In this document: one piece after another, positions 38,501-44,973 of the stretch | How positions within the stretch are numbered: the first letter of the stretch is position 1 | How the letters are laid out: each line of letters opens with the position of its first letter | DNA from: Sclerurus mexicanus | Lineage: Eukaryota; Chordata; Aves; Passeriformes; Furnariidae | Direction of reading: 5' to 3' | Length of the DNA stretch: 64,000 nt | NCBI GenBank assembly: GCA_013396755.1 | Contig: VWZF01005181.1 | Coordinates: 1,457,257-1,521,256, forward strand | Notes under the pieces: generated by a model | Seen by the model: the letters and a program-made list of their open reading frames with translations, nothing else | The model's database searches: none | Told to the model about the DNA's origin: nothing | Translations under genes and position numbers: made by a program

Positions 38501-40355
38501 GGATCATCCTTTAGTCATTTTGCAGCTGTGTTTAAAATAAACATTTTTAAAAGGATGTGAAAATAAGTAAAATGACTAGATATCATACAGTAAAAGAAAA
38601 AAAAAGATCAGGGAAGTATTCTCAGGGGAAATATAAAATGCTAATGAATATCTAATTCAACTATCCTATTGGGGGAGGCTAGAACATTTTAAATATGTTA
38701 GATTCTGCACCTCTAATTTAAGCAATAGACTTTTTTTTTAAATACTGTTTTTTGTCATAACTCAATGATAGGACACATCTGTAATATTTTTCATTTATTA
38801 AGAAGGATTTCTAAATTTCAGCTGCTGTTAATACATTCTGGATCCATTAGCTGAAATGTATTTAATGTATCATAGGATGAAAACAGAGTATTATATACAG
38901 AAGGTAGAAGTACTGTATATAAATATTATATACAGACTAAATCGACATGTAAAGTCATTTGAAAATTTAATTAACAATGGGCATTTTGAAACTACACTCA
39001 GCTGTTTTCACGTCCTTTGATTTGTTATGAACATGTTAGTACTAAACCTTGACTGAATGATGTAGCAAGTGTTTTTAAAAAGAACATATGCTTTCATATT
39101 GTGATGGTGAGATGGACAGTAAAAATGGTTCTTGCCAAAACTCCTACATTTTGTCTCCTGATTAAATATTCTACATGGTTTTAGATATTTACTGACATCA
39201 CAGATACTTTTTTCATTCTTCAAGCAGTATGACTTTTGAAAAGTTGGATTTATTAGTTTAAAAGTTGCCATTAATACATGGCGATGGGTCTATTTTTGAT
39301 CGATACCTTAGCTATGAATTTCTTCATTAGGTTTCCCCAACTCACGTTGACTTTGGGGCACTTAGTGGTCAGATCGTTAAAAGAATGAAGTAGCAGGAAA
39401 AGTTGCCACAAGGTTGATGGCAGATGCTTAATAAGCAACAAAATCAGGTTTCTGTTTTTGAAAATCTCAACCCTGGTATGGTTCTGTTCTTGTACAGCTG
39501 AATCAACAAGGTGCTAAGCACTCTGTGTCTGTTTTGGTGATTGCTTGTGCCTGAACTGAGAAACGGTTACTAGACTCAATGCAAATCATTACCTGCCTGA
39601 TAGAGAATTTTAAATGCTGAATCGAGACAAGAGTGCTCAGGACTTTGTTGGCCTTTACTCAGTTGTGCTCCTGAGATTTCCTGAAATTAACCAGGGGACC
39701 CCTGGTGAGGGTGTGAGAGTGTCACCAGGAACCTCACTGAAGCCAAAGGAAAGGCGCCCATTTAAGTAAATGGAAATAACTCAGTCATTGGAATGGACTT
39801 TGGATCCTGTCCCAAATAGGTTTATTCATTCTTGGAGCATTTCCTCTACAGCAAGAACTTCCTCTTGCAAAGCAATATACTGCTACATGATTGTTAAAAA
39901 ATAAAATTATGGAAAGTTGGAGGCTCATATGAAGAACAAGTCTTAGGTTTTTATTATGCACATGTGCATGTATGCACACAATTTTTTATCGAGTAAGCAC
40001 TTTAATTTTTCCAGGGTTTTTGCGTATATTTGAATTGTGCTTCAGGGATTTTAAAACATCATTTATATGAATTGATTTGGGACAAAATCCAGTGGACTGG
40101 CTTAAAATATTAAAGGGAGTTTTGCCAAGGGCCTTACTGTCTGCACATGAAGTTATGGTTCTTCAGTGCAGAAAAAATTATCTGTTTTCATTTTTAGGCA
40201 TGTCATACCCGAACTGGCCTGAGGAGAGCCCCGTTCCACTCACAAGATTCGATGGCACTAACTCTGTGTTTTCAAGATATGCAAATGATAGTGTATATGC
40301 TAACTGGATGGTTTCACACTCAGCGGCAAAATTTGCGGACAAGTTTGATAGCTAA
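5263..40355 (+). CDS. RET: RET receptor tyrosine kinase, exons 2-20 (5'-partial; exon 1 upstream)
   Basis: RET is a single-pass plasma-membrane receptor. It is activated by GDNF-family ligands bound to GFR-alpha co-receptors, and in vertebrates it drives enteric nervous system, kidney and neuronal development. The coding join is 5263-5514, 7145-7438, 7922-8163, 9792-9993, 10458-10657, 14920-15178, 16390-16515, 17361-17471, 19618-19737, 21278-21534, 22716-22863, 25843-25950, 27427-27641, 27750-27872, 30580-30650, 34512-34649, 36553-36652, 38154-38301, 40198-40355. Every intron is GT-AG and the phases join without frameshift or stop. These exons encode 1090 residues, so 24 residues from exon 1 would give 1114, the length of human RET51. 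Domain order is four cadherin-like domains (exons 2-8), cysteine-rich domain (8-10), transmembrane helix (11), split tyrosine kinase (12-18) and tyrosine-rich tail (19-20). No defect is seen. Residue numbers in the exon entries assume the 24-residue exon 1. Confidence 0.97.
5515..7144 (+). other. RET intron 2
   Basis: This 1.63-kb intron starts GTAAGT and ends in a T/C-rich tract with AAAG. It contains a short CT run near 6010-6023. No other gene, repeat family or RNA is recognised. Confidence 0.9.
7145..7438 (+). CDS. RET: RET exon 3: end of cadherin-like domain 1, start of domain 2
   Basis: This exon encodes about residues 109-207. The acceptor was chosen so that the split codon gives [18 protein letters not shown], which aligns with mammalian RET. 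The alternative AG at 7149-7150 would break the frame. Conserved segments include [26 protein letters not shown] and [14 protein letters not shown]. Asn-X-Ser/Thr sites at NAT and NLS fit a glycosylated ectodomain. The donor is GTAAAA at 7439. Confidence 0.95.
7439..7921 (+). other. RET intron 3
   Basis: This 483-base intron begins GTAAAA and ends TTTTCCAG. Nothing else is recognised in it. Confidence 0.9.
7922..8163 (+). CDS. RET: RET exon 4: cadherin-like domain 2 with calcium-site residues
   Basis: This exon encodes about residues 207-287, starting [22 protein letters not shown] and DEDDSPP are the cadherin-type motifs that supply Ca2+ ligands between cadherin-like domains 2 and 3 in RET, and they are intact. 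The end AVVEFNRKE matches mammalian RET and leaves phase 0 before GTAATG at 8164. Confidence 0.97.
8164..9791 (+). other. RET intron 4
   Basis: This 1.63-kb intron runs from GTAATG to a TTCCTTCTAG acceptor. No further feature is recognised. Small open frames here are short and lack coding character. Confidence 0.9.
9792..9993 (+). CDS. RET: RET exon 5: cadherin-like domain 3
   Basis: This exon encodes about residues 288-355, [19 protein letters not shown] onward. YDAD is the conserved calcium-coordinating motif. [15 protein letters not shown] and HEY match the family. It starts in phase 0 and ends in phase 1 before GTAAGG at 9994. Confidence 0.96.
9994..10457 (+). other. RET intron 5
   Basis: This 464-base AT-rich intron ends CTTTTCCTTTTCAG. 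No other feature is seen. Confidence 0.9.
10458..10657 (+). CDS. RET: RET exon 6: cadherin-like domain 3 to 4
   Basis: This exon encodes about residues 355-421. The string from [20 protein letters not shown] through [12 protein letters not shown] and [10 protein letters not shown] to ERFAQ follows mammalian RET. Glycosylation sequons NKT, NDT, NVS and NVT are present. It ends in phase 0 before GTAAGA at 10658. Confidence 0.96.
14132..14193. repeat. degenerate palindromic (fold-back) repeat, copy A
   Basis: The segment starts gggcctgatccgaatcccac and ends gagctttggatcagctcc, so its two ends are imperfect reverse complements. The centre has a diverged taaatggaaaaacc. This is the arrangement of an old fold-back element widespread in sauropsid genomes, whose arms read roughly 'gggcctgatccaaagcccattg'. 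Two related copies occur at 30981 and 39741. I do not assign a family name. Confidence 0.55.
14534..14620 (-). repeat. MIR/L2-like ancient repeat relic
   Basis: The + strand reads actagtcagcctgggacaga, then a gactgaactcagacctcc-like stretch and cttgttctta. This resembles the reverse complement of the MIR/L2 core, where 'gcagagccaggattcgaacccaggtctcc' is typical. It is heavily diverged and identified by eye only. Confidence 0.45.
14920..15178 (+). CDS. RET: RET exon 7: cadherin-like domain 4
   Basis: This exon encodes about residues 422-508, opening [40 protein letters not shown] and VQATDKQS match the family. Sequons NIT, NVS and NDS are present. The upstream AG at 14918-14919 in GAGCCTAG gives the only in-frame join. 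It ends in phase 1 before GTAAGT at 15179. Confidence 0.96.
15179..16389 (+). other. RET intron 7
   Basis: This 1.21-kb AT-rich intron ends TTTCTCAACAG. A tata/atgt-rich patch lies near 15575-15605. No other feature is recognised. Confidence 0.9.
16390..16515 (+). CDS. RET: RET exon 8: start of cysteine-rich domain
   Basis: This exon encodes about residues 508-550: [35 protein letters not shown]. All five cysteines of the mammalian exon are present with the same spacing. The exon is 126 bases, with phase 1 at both ends. It is too short to stand out as an open frame and was found by its motif. Confidence 0.95.
16516..17360 (+). other. RET intron 8
   Basis: This 845-base intron begins GTACAT and ends TGTGTTAACAG. 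Nothing else is recognised. Confidence 0.9.
17361..17471 (+). CDS. RET: RET exon 9: cysteine-rich domain
   Basis: This exon encodes about residues 550-587: [19 protein letters not shown], then [18 protein letters not shown]. The cysteine pattern and the NYS sequon match RET. It is 111 bases, phase 1 to phase 1, with donor GTATGG at 17472. Confidence 0.97.
17472..19617 (+). other. RET intron 9
   Basis: This 2.15-kb intron contains a MIR/L2-like relic at 19273-19380. No gene is seen. The open frame at 18515-18796 has no recognised similarity. Confidence 0.88.
19273..19380 (-). repeat. MIR/L2-like ancient repeat relic
   Basis: The + strand contains gaggtgggtaagtattatct, ccatttggcagtggaaca, ttttccaaggtaagaggaaa and cattagaacagaaatgaaac in order. 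This parallels the reverse complement of the MIR/L2 3' region ('attatccccattttacagat', 'ttgcccaaggtcac', 'gcagagccaggattcgaacc'). It is an old, strongly diverged relic. Confidence 0.5.
19618..19737 (+). CDS. RET: RET exon 10: cysteine-rich domain next to the membrane
   Basis: This exon encodes about residues 587-627: [20 protein letters not shown], then [20 protein letters not shown]. It carries the four juxtamembrane cysteines whose human counterparts (C609, C611, C618, C620) are mutated in MEN2A. The first CxC pair is one residue later and the loop to the second CxC one residue shorter than in human, so total length is unchanged. It is 120 bases, phase 1 to phase 1. Confidence 0.96.
19738..21277 (+). 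other. RET intron 10
   Basis: This 1.54-kb AT-rich intron runs from GTAAGT to TTTTTGGTCCACAG. Nothing further is recognised. Confidence 0.9.
21278..21534 (+). CDS. RET: RET exon 11: last extracellular cysteines, transmembrane helix, juxtamembrane
   Basis: This exon encodes about residues 627-712. EQLCDDMC holds C630 and C634, then the helix [20 protein letters not shown] is followed by the basic stop HRYHK. Downstream are [23 protein letters not shown] (S696-type PKA site) and VSVD (D707 caspase site of human RET). It is 257 bases, phase 1 to phase 0, with donor GTAAGC at 21535. Confidence 0.98.
21535..22715 (+). other. RET intron 11
   Basis: This 1.18-kb AT-rich intron ends TCTCTCCTGCAG. 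No other feature is recognised. Confidence 0.9.
22716..22863 (+). CDS. RET: RET exon 12: kinase N-lobe, glycine loop and catalytic lysine
   Basis: This exon encodes about residues 713-762: [19 protein letters not shown], the glycine-rich loop [13 protein letters not shown], then TTVAVKMLK with K758 as ATP-binding lysine. It is 148 bases, phase 0 to phase 1, with donor GTACAT at 22864. Substitutions relative to human are few (for example R745). Confidence 0.98.
22864..25842 (+). other. RET intron 12
   Basis: This 2.98-kb AT-rich intron has a small imperfect tandem repeat near 23000-23047 built from ttctgacagatttct. No gene or recognised transposon is seen. Confidence 0.88.
25843..25950 (+). 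CDS. RET: RET exon 13: kinase alpha-C helix
   Basis: This exon encodes about residues 762-798: [20 protein letters not shown], then [17 protein letters not shown]775 is the alpha-C glutamate that pairs with K758. It is 108 bases, phase 1 to phase 1, with donor GTAAAT at 25951. Confidence 0.98.
25951..27426 (+). other. RET intron 13
   Basis: This 1.48-kb AT-rich intron ends TTTGTTTATTTCAG. No other feature is recognised. Confidence 0.9.
27427..27641 (+). CDS. RET: RET exon 14: hinge, gatekeeper and kinase insert
   Basis: This exon encodes about residues 798-869: [19 protein letters not shown] with gatekeeper V804, a RET-type kinase insert ([20 protein letters not shown]), and [20 protein letters not shown]. 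Human L801 is Tyr here, as in FGFR kinases. It is 215 bases, phase 1 to phase 0. Confidence 0.98.
27642..27749 (+). other. RET intron 14 (108 bases)
   Basis: This is the shortest intron in the window, bounded by GTAGGG and TTTCAAAAG. Unlike the other introns it has several CpGs. It is consistent with close spacing of the two kinase exons. Confidence 0.93.
27750..27872 (+). CDS. RET: RET exon 15: catalytic loop, DFG and activation loop
   Basis: This exon encodes about residues 870-910: [20 protein letters not shown] (catalytic D874), [21 protein letters not shown] (D892 of DFG, Y900 and Y905). All catalytic residues are intact. I890-class substitutions are few: V877-region RNVLV replaces human RNILV. 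It is 123 bases, phase 0 at both ends. Confidence 0.98.
28100..28156 (+). repeat. tandem duplication, unit 28-29 bp
   Basis: Two head-to-tail copies of a unit starting ccactcctcatttatccag occupy 28100-28128 and 28129-28156, with three differences. It is probably a recent slippage or duplication and may be length-polymorphic. Confidence 0.75.
28985..29656 (-). mobile_element. CR1 LINE fragment, 3' end of reverse transcriptase ORF plus 3' UTR
   Basis: The minus strand encodes the C-terminal part of a CR1 ORF2. [20 protein letters not shown] sits at about 29470-29600, then [20 protein letters not shown], and then [19 protein letters not shown] near the end. A frame change in between shows decay. 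The element ends at the left with the CR1 3' signature (+ strand cacagaatcccagaatcaa). It is 5'-truncated, as usual for CR1, and lies antisense in RET intron 15. The right boundary is approximate. Confidence 0.9.
30580..30650 (+). CDS. RET: RET exon 16: kinase P+1 loop
   Basis: This exon encodes about residues 911-934: [20 protein letters not shown], then QSDV. M918 is the residue changed in human MEN2B; it is wild type here. It is 71 bases, phase 0 to phase 2 (GT of the V934 codon), with donor GTAAGT at 30651. Confidence 0.98.
30981..31050. repeat. degenerate palindromic (fold-back) repeat, copy B
   Basis: The + strand reads cctgaccccagccctattga, aatcaatgacaaaactcc and then aattaattttaatgacagtc. 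The 'attgaaatcaatg' and 'ttaattttaatg' segments flank 'acaaaactcc' as two imperfectly inverted arms. This fits the same ancient element as 14132 and 39741. Confidence 0.5.
32931..33275. promoter_or_regulatory. ATTA/TAAT-rich intronic block (possible conserved non-coding element)
   Basis: At least nine ATTA or TAAT homeodomain core motifs occur within about 345 bases. They include TTTAATTAAA at 33011-33020, GAATTAATC near 33119 and AAAATTAATTC near 33255, mixed with non-repetitive sequence. RET introns contain enhancers in other vertebrates, but the function here is inference from composition only. Confidence 0.25.
34512..34649 (+). CDS. RET: RET exon 17: kinase C-lobe
   Basis: This exon encodes about residues 934-980: [20 protein letters not shown], then [20 protein letters not shown] and ENCSEEM. 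It is 138 bases, phase 2 to phase 2. The donor is placed at AAAT|GTAAGT so that M980 is split and exon 18 supplies its last G. Confidence 0.98.
34650..36552 (+). other. RET intron 17
   Basis: This 1.90-kb AT-rich intron ends GGTGGGTCACAG. No repeat family or gene is confidently recognised. Confidence 0.9.
36553..36652 (+). CDS. RET: RET exon 18: end of kinase domain
   Basis: This exon encodes about residues 980-1013: [20 protein letters not shown], then [14 protein letters not shown]981 (a Src-binding site in human RET) is present and human R982 is Asn. It is 100 bases, phase 2 to phase 0, with donor GTAAGT at 36653. Confidence 0.97.
36653..38153 (+). other. RET intron 18
   Basis: This 1.50-kb intron ends CTATTCACTTCTTAG. 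It has a tata/catac-rich patch near 37825-37865. No other feature is recognised. Confidence 0.9.
38154..38301 (+). CDS. RET: RET exon 19 (spliced form): tyrosine-rich tail
   Basis: This exon encodes about residues 1014-1063: [20 protein letters not shown], then [20 protein letters not shown] and [10 protein letters not shown]1015 (PLC-gamma docking), Y1029 and Y1062 (SHC/FRS2 docking, NKLY motif) are intact, as is D1017 of the second human caspase site. Splicing at GTAGAA (38302) to exon 20 makes RET51. Confidence 0.97.
38154..38333 (+). CDS. RET: RET exon 19 read-through: RET9 short-isoform C-terminus
   Basis: If the exon 19 donor at 38302 is not used, translation continues from Y1062 as [10 protein letters not shown] and stops at TAG 38331-38333. 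This gives a predicted 1072-residue protein. That tail is the mammalian RET9 tail residue for residue. The weak donor (GTAGAA) lies inside the codons for G1063 and R1064, so the two fates are mutually exclusive. RET9 and RET51 differ in adaptor binding around Y1062 and in trafficking in mammals. Confidence 0.93.
   Translation, partial: DYLDLAASTPSDSLLYDDGLSEEETPLVDCNNAPLPRTLPSTWIENKLYGRISHAFTRF
38536..38541 (+). terminator. candidate poly(A) signal for RET9 mRNA
   Basis: A canonical AATAAA lies about 200 bases downstream of the RET9 stop codon, in an AT-rich stretch. It is inferred to serve RET9; a longer RET9 3' UTR is equally possible. Confidence 0.4.
39741..39813. repeat. degenerate palindromic (fold-back) repeat, copy C
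   Basis: The + strand contains agccaaaggaaaggcgccca, tttaagtaaatgg, tcattggaatggac and tttggatcctgtccc. The inner cccatttaagtaaatgg and outer tttggatcctgtccc resemble the arms of an ancient sauropsid palindromic element ('cccattgaagtcaatggg', 'ctttggatcaggccc'). Related copies are at 14132 and 30981. Confidence 0.55.
40198..40355 (+). CDS. RET: RET exon 20: RET51 long-isoform C-terminus
   Basis: This exon encodes about residues 1063-1114: [40 protein letters not shown], then [12 protein letters not shown] and TAA at 40353-40355. Y1096 (GRB2 site specific to RET51, YANW) is intact, and the FDS end matches mammals. The acceptor AG is at 40196-40197. A Met at 40077 lies in the intron and is not used. 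Confidence 0.97.
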
Positions 40356-41183
40356 AATTTTCTTTGTGAAAGGTAATGGACTCCTGAGGAGAACAGAGGC
40401 AAAGAGTGGGAAGTCCATTGGCTCGTTCTTTGTACAATCAACAACTAACTTTTAAATTGGCAAGCCCTTTTATTGGTAGTTTTTAAAATGTGTTATTTAT
40501 GCTGAAGACTGTAATTGGTACTTTCCCCTTTCAGAAAACATATCAAGCTGGATAAGAGTTGTAGTTCCAGTACTTCTTTCTAGATTGGCATTTTGCATGT
40601 GGTTCCATTTGGCAACTTCTTACTGCAAATGTCCTTGCACTTCACCCTTGGCGTTTTTTAGACTAACCATCCTGTGTTACAGTTTTCTTGGATGGTAAAA
40701 TGTACTTGAACTGCTACTTTTATAGTGGCTGTTAGCATACGACCACTTGATCTAAGCAGGAAGCACAAACAATATATGGACGGGAGGGGGGAAACAGGCT
40801 CCCAAATTACTGAGCTTGCTATCAAATGACAAGTGTTACGGTGATGTTGGCACTAATGAAGCCTGTATCTTGGTTTGGAAGCAAACATTAAGTAACTCAA
40901 TAGAGGACTTGAGATTCAACATTTGAAGTCTTGTAAAATGTATTGTCTTGTCTTAATGAGAAGAGAACTTGTTTTATTAGTCTTAACTTCTCTTAGCTTT
41001 AGCACAATGGAGATAAATTTGATACAAGATAAGCTATATAGACTGATGGCAATCAAGAGTGTTCATCTGATACAATTTGCTTTCCATCATCTACATGTTA
41101 GCAATGTTAAAACATACAGTCTTGTACAATCATAATTTCTCTTATAAGTTAAAAATAGATTACACAGGATTTTTAGATTGAAT
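40356..41183 (+). other. RET51 3' UTR / 3' flank before the CR1
   Basis: This is 828 bases of AT-rich unique sequence after the RET51 stop. It has no AATAAA or ATTAAA. Only weaker variants occur (AATATA near 40770, GATAAA near 41012). Some or all of it is expected to be 3' UTR. Confidence 0.7.
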
Positions 41184-44100
41184 TCATAGAACAGTAGCAT
41201 CATAGAATGGTTTGGGTTGGAAAGGACCTTAGAGCTTGTCCAGTTCCAACCCACATCCCTCCACTGAGGGCAGGAACACCTTCCACCAAACCAAGTTCCT
41301 CAAAGCCCCATCCAACCTGGCCTTGAACTCTTCCAGGGATGGGGCATCCACAGCTTCTCTGGGCAACCTGTTCCAGTGCCTCACCACCCTCACAGTCAAG
41401 AATTTCTTCCTAATATCTAAGCTAAACCTGCCCTCTTTGAGTTTAAAGCCGTTCCCCCTTTCCCAACACTAGATGCCCTTGTTAAAACTCCTTTCCAGCT
41501 TTCCTGTAGGCTCCCTTTAGATACTGAAAGGCTGCTCTAAGGTCTCCCCAGAGCTGCCTGTTCTTCAGGCTGAACAGCCCAAACTGTGTCAGCCTGTCTT
41601 CGTAGGAGAGATGCTCAACCCTCTGGCCATCTTTGTTACTCTCCACTGGTCTCACTCCAACAGGTCCACCTTCTTATGTTGGGTGCCCCAGAGCTGGATG
41701 CAATACTCCAGGTGGGGTCTCACAACAGTTGAGGGGCAGAATCACCTCCCTTGACCCACTGGCTACGCTGCTTTTGATGCAGCCCAGGACACAGTTTGCT
41801 CGTTAGGCTGTGAGAACATGTTGCCTGGTTGTGTTGAGCTTCTCACCATACAACATCCCCAAGTCCTTTCCCCATGGCTGCTCTCGCTCCACTCTCTGCC
41901 CAGCTTGTATTTGGGATTGCCCAGACCCATGTGCAGGACCTTTTCTTGGCCTTGTTGCGCTCCATGAGGTTGTACTGGCCCCGCTCTCGAGCCTGTCAAG
42001 GTCCCAGTGGATGGCATCCCTTCCCTCCAGCGTGTCAACTGCACCACACAGCTTGATCATTCAAAAACTTGCTGAGGGTACCCTTGATCTCACTGTCGAT
42101 GTCACCAACGGAGATGTTAAACAGCACTGGTCCCAATGCTGCCCCCTGAGGAACATGACTCGTCACTGGTCTCCACTTGGACATTGAGCAACAACAACTC
42201 TTTGAGTGTGACCATCCAGACAATTCCTTATCCACCAACTGGTCCATCCATCAAATCCATGCCTCTCCAGTTTCGAGATCAAGGTGTAGTGCAAGACTTT
42301 GTCAAATGCTCTGCACAAGTCCAGTAGCTGGAGTCAGTCACTCTTCCCTTATCCACCAGTGCTGTTATCCTGTCATAGATAGGACATAGGTTTGCCCTTA
42401 GTGACACCATGTTGGCTGTCACCAATCACCTCCTTATTTTTCCATATTTTCTCATCAGGTTCCATGGACTTGTGTGCCTTCAGGCTCCTTAGATGGTCTC
42501 GAACCTGATCTTCTCCTATGGTGGGTGGTTCTTTATTCTCACAGTCCCTGCCTTTGCCTTCTCATCAAAGGGACTAAGGGCTCCAGTGGCTCAAGCACCT
42601 GCTGGTGATGAGCGAGTCTGTTGTCATTGAGTACCTCAGACTTCTCCATGTCCCAGATAACCAAGCCTCCCATTTCCTTCTGGAGAGGGCTCACATTTTC
42701 ACCGATGTACCTATAGAAGCGTTTCTTGTTGTCCCTGATGTCCCTGGCCAAATTTAATTTTATCAGGGCTTTAGCTTTCCTAATTTGATCCCTAACTGCT
42801 TGGACAATTTCTCTCTTCTCCTCACAGGCTATCTGTCCCTGCTTTCACCCCCTGTGGGCTTCGTTTTTCTGTTTGAGTTTGTCCAGGAGCAACTTGTTCA
42901 TCCACACAGGTCTCCTGATGCTGTTGCCTGACTTCCTCTTTGTTGAGATGCATCTCTTCTGATTTTGCAAGAGATGATCCTTGAATATTAACCAGCTTCC
43001 TTGGGCCCCTCTTCCCTCCAGGGCTTGATCCCATGGTACTCTACCCAGAAGATCCCTGAAGAGGCCAAAGTCTGTTCTGCTGATGTCCAGGTTAGTGAGC
43101 TTGCTGTGTGAGCTTTGCCGGCCCAGTAATTTTGAACTCCACCATTTCCTGGTCACTGCAACCAAGGCTGCCCCTGAGATTCATATACCCCACCAGCCCC
43201 TCCTTGGTAAGAACAAAGTCCAGCATGGCACCTCTCCTCGTTTGCTCCTCTGTCACTTGGAAAGGAAGCTATCAACACATTCCAAGAATCTCCTGGATTC
43301 CTTATGCCCTGCTCTGTTGTCCCTCCAATGGATATTGGGTTAGTTGAAGTCCCCCATGAGAACCAGTGCTTGTCAGTGTGAAGCTGCTCCTGTGTTTCTA
43401 CAGAGGGTCTCATCCACTCAGTCTTTCTTGTTGGGTGGCCTTAGTACCCACTATAATGTCATCTGTTCCTGCCCTCCCTTTAATCCTGATGACCCATAAG
43501 CTCCTCATCCATCACCCGGCATAGTTCCAAGCATTTCAGATGGTCGCGGACATAGACCCTTCCTCTCCTCCCATTCCCTGCCTGTCCTTCCTGAAGAGTC
43601 TGTATCCTTCCACTCCAACACACCAACATCCTACCACATCTCTGACGTCAATAAGATCATAGCCCTGCAGGTGTGCACTGTCTCTAACTGCTCTTGTTTA
43701 TTCCTCATGCTACGTGTGTTTGCATAGAAGCATTTAAGTTGGGACTCCAGTGAAGCAGATTTACTGGCAGGAATGGCTGGAATTCCTTTGTGCAGCACTT
43801 GGGGTGCTCTCCTGCTGACCTGCAATCCTGCTTCAGGCTCTGGGCATCTCTTGCTGATGCTGGCATCAAACTAGGAGTGGGATGGATTGAGGATTCCCTC
43901 TTCCAGCAACTTTAGTTTAAAGCCTTCCTTACTGGCTTGGCAAGCCTGCAACCAGAGATGCTCTTCCTGTTCTTTGGCAGATGGGCCCCCATCAGACTCC
44001 ATCAGCCGGGTTTGTCAGTGGAAGTCCTCAGGGGTAGCCTGACTCCTGCCTGTGGTACTAGTCCTGTAACCATTTGCGGATTTGCCAGATTCAACTGGTC

Positions 44101-44935
44101 CTTTCAAACCCCTTCCCTTTGATAGGATTGGTGAAAAAACTGCCTGCACTCAAGAGTCCCTTAGTGCCACTCCCAGGGCTCTGTAATCCTGCTTGGTACT
44201 CCTCAGACTGCTCCTGGCTGTATCACTGGTGTCCCCACGAAACAACAGTAGCAGGTAATGGTCAGTGGGCTGTACAAGGCTTGGTAGTCTCTCGGTAACA
44301 GCCCTGATACAACCCCCTGGTAATCAGCCCACTTCTCTAGAAAGAACATCAGATTGGGAAATGGGTACCTCCCTGTCTCTAAGAAGAGAGTGCCCTGCGT
44401 CTAACACCCGCTGCCTTTCCTTAGTTGTTCTGGTTATTAGATGAGGAAGAGATCAGGCTGCCTTACTTGGCTCCAGCCTCTCTCCTGATGTGATGGGTCT
44501 TTCCTCTTTAGCCTGCAGAGCAGTGAAGTGGGTTCTGCGAGGGCACCTCAGGCTTCGGGGAAGTCTCTTTCTCTTGTAGGTCCTTGCAGTTTCAGGTGTC
44601 CATTCTTCTGCCTTATTGCCTTCTCCCTTTCTCTCCCCCCACACCCCAGCTTCTCTGTGTGCTTGATGGGGAGTTTTTGCTAGTTTGGCTGTGGGTTTAC
44701 TGCAGGCTATGTTTGGAACCAGCTCTCTAACTCCTCAACCTCCCTGGAGTTAGGTAGCCTTCTCACCACCTCCTGCAGCTCGGCCACCTGCTGCAGGAGG
44801 TCCTCTGCCTCAGAACACCTTTTGCAGACATTCAAGTACAGAGATTTTGTTTGCAGTCTTGTTCAGTGGGTTGGAGTCCTCCTCTCAGCTCCAAATTGGA
44901 CATACTGCCATGCACACGACACTGCCGCAACATAA
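41184..44935 (-). mobile_element. nearly full-length, decayed CR1 LINE
   Basis: On the minus strand the parts occur in CR1 order. There is an ORF1-like start with CSEAEDLLQQVAELQEVVRR (near 44750-44820), then ALQAKEERPITSGERLEPSK (44460-44520) and GDTSDTARSSLRSTKQDYRA, typical of the CR1 GDSL-like region (44170-44250). Next come the endonuclease start FYANTRSMRNKQEQLE (near 43750), a linker (CISTKRKSGNSIRRPVWMNK, 42900-42970; ARDIRDNKKRFYRYIGEN, 42700-42750), reverse transcriptase remnants, and the CR1 3' end (+ strand tcatagaatggtttgggttg). Frames are broken by many stops and shifts, so it is dead. At about 3.75 kb it is close to the roughly 4.5-kb full element; most CR1 copies are far shorter. 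It is antisense to RET. The right end is approximate. Confidence 0.9.
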
Positions 44936-44967
44936 TTCCAAATAAGTCTATTACCTTGGAAGTCACG

Positions 44968-44973
44968 AATAAA
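44968..44973 (+). terminator. first canonical AATAAA after the RET51 stop
   Basis: This is the first AATAAA on the + strand downstream of 40355. It is 4.6 kb away, just past the antisense CR1. Further hexamers are ATTAAA at 45366-45371 and AATAAA at 46947-46952. Use by RET51 is inference. Confidence 0.3.

Larger units (their letters stand above)
38302..40197 (+). other. RET intron 19 / RET9 3' UTR
   Basis: This is intronic in RET51 and 3' untranslated after 38333 in RET9. It holds an AATAAA at 38536-38541 that could terminate RET9 transcripts and a fold-back repeat at 39741-39813. The remainder is AT-rich. It ends TTTTCATTTTTAG. Confidence 0.85.

Noticed and set aside
41810..42187. 125-codon plus-strand open frame
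   Set aside because: It lies within the antisense CR1 and is a shadow of its reverse transcriptase region.
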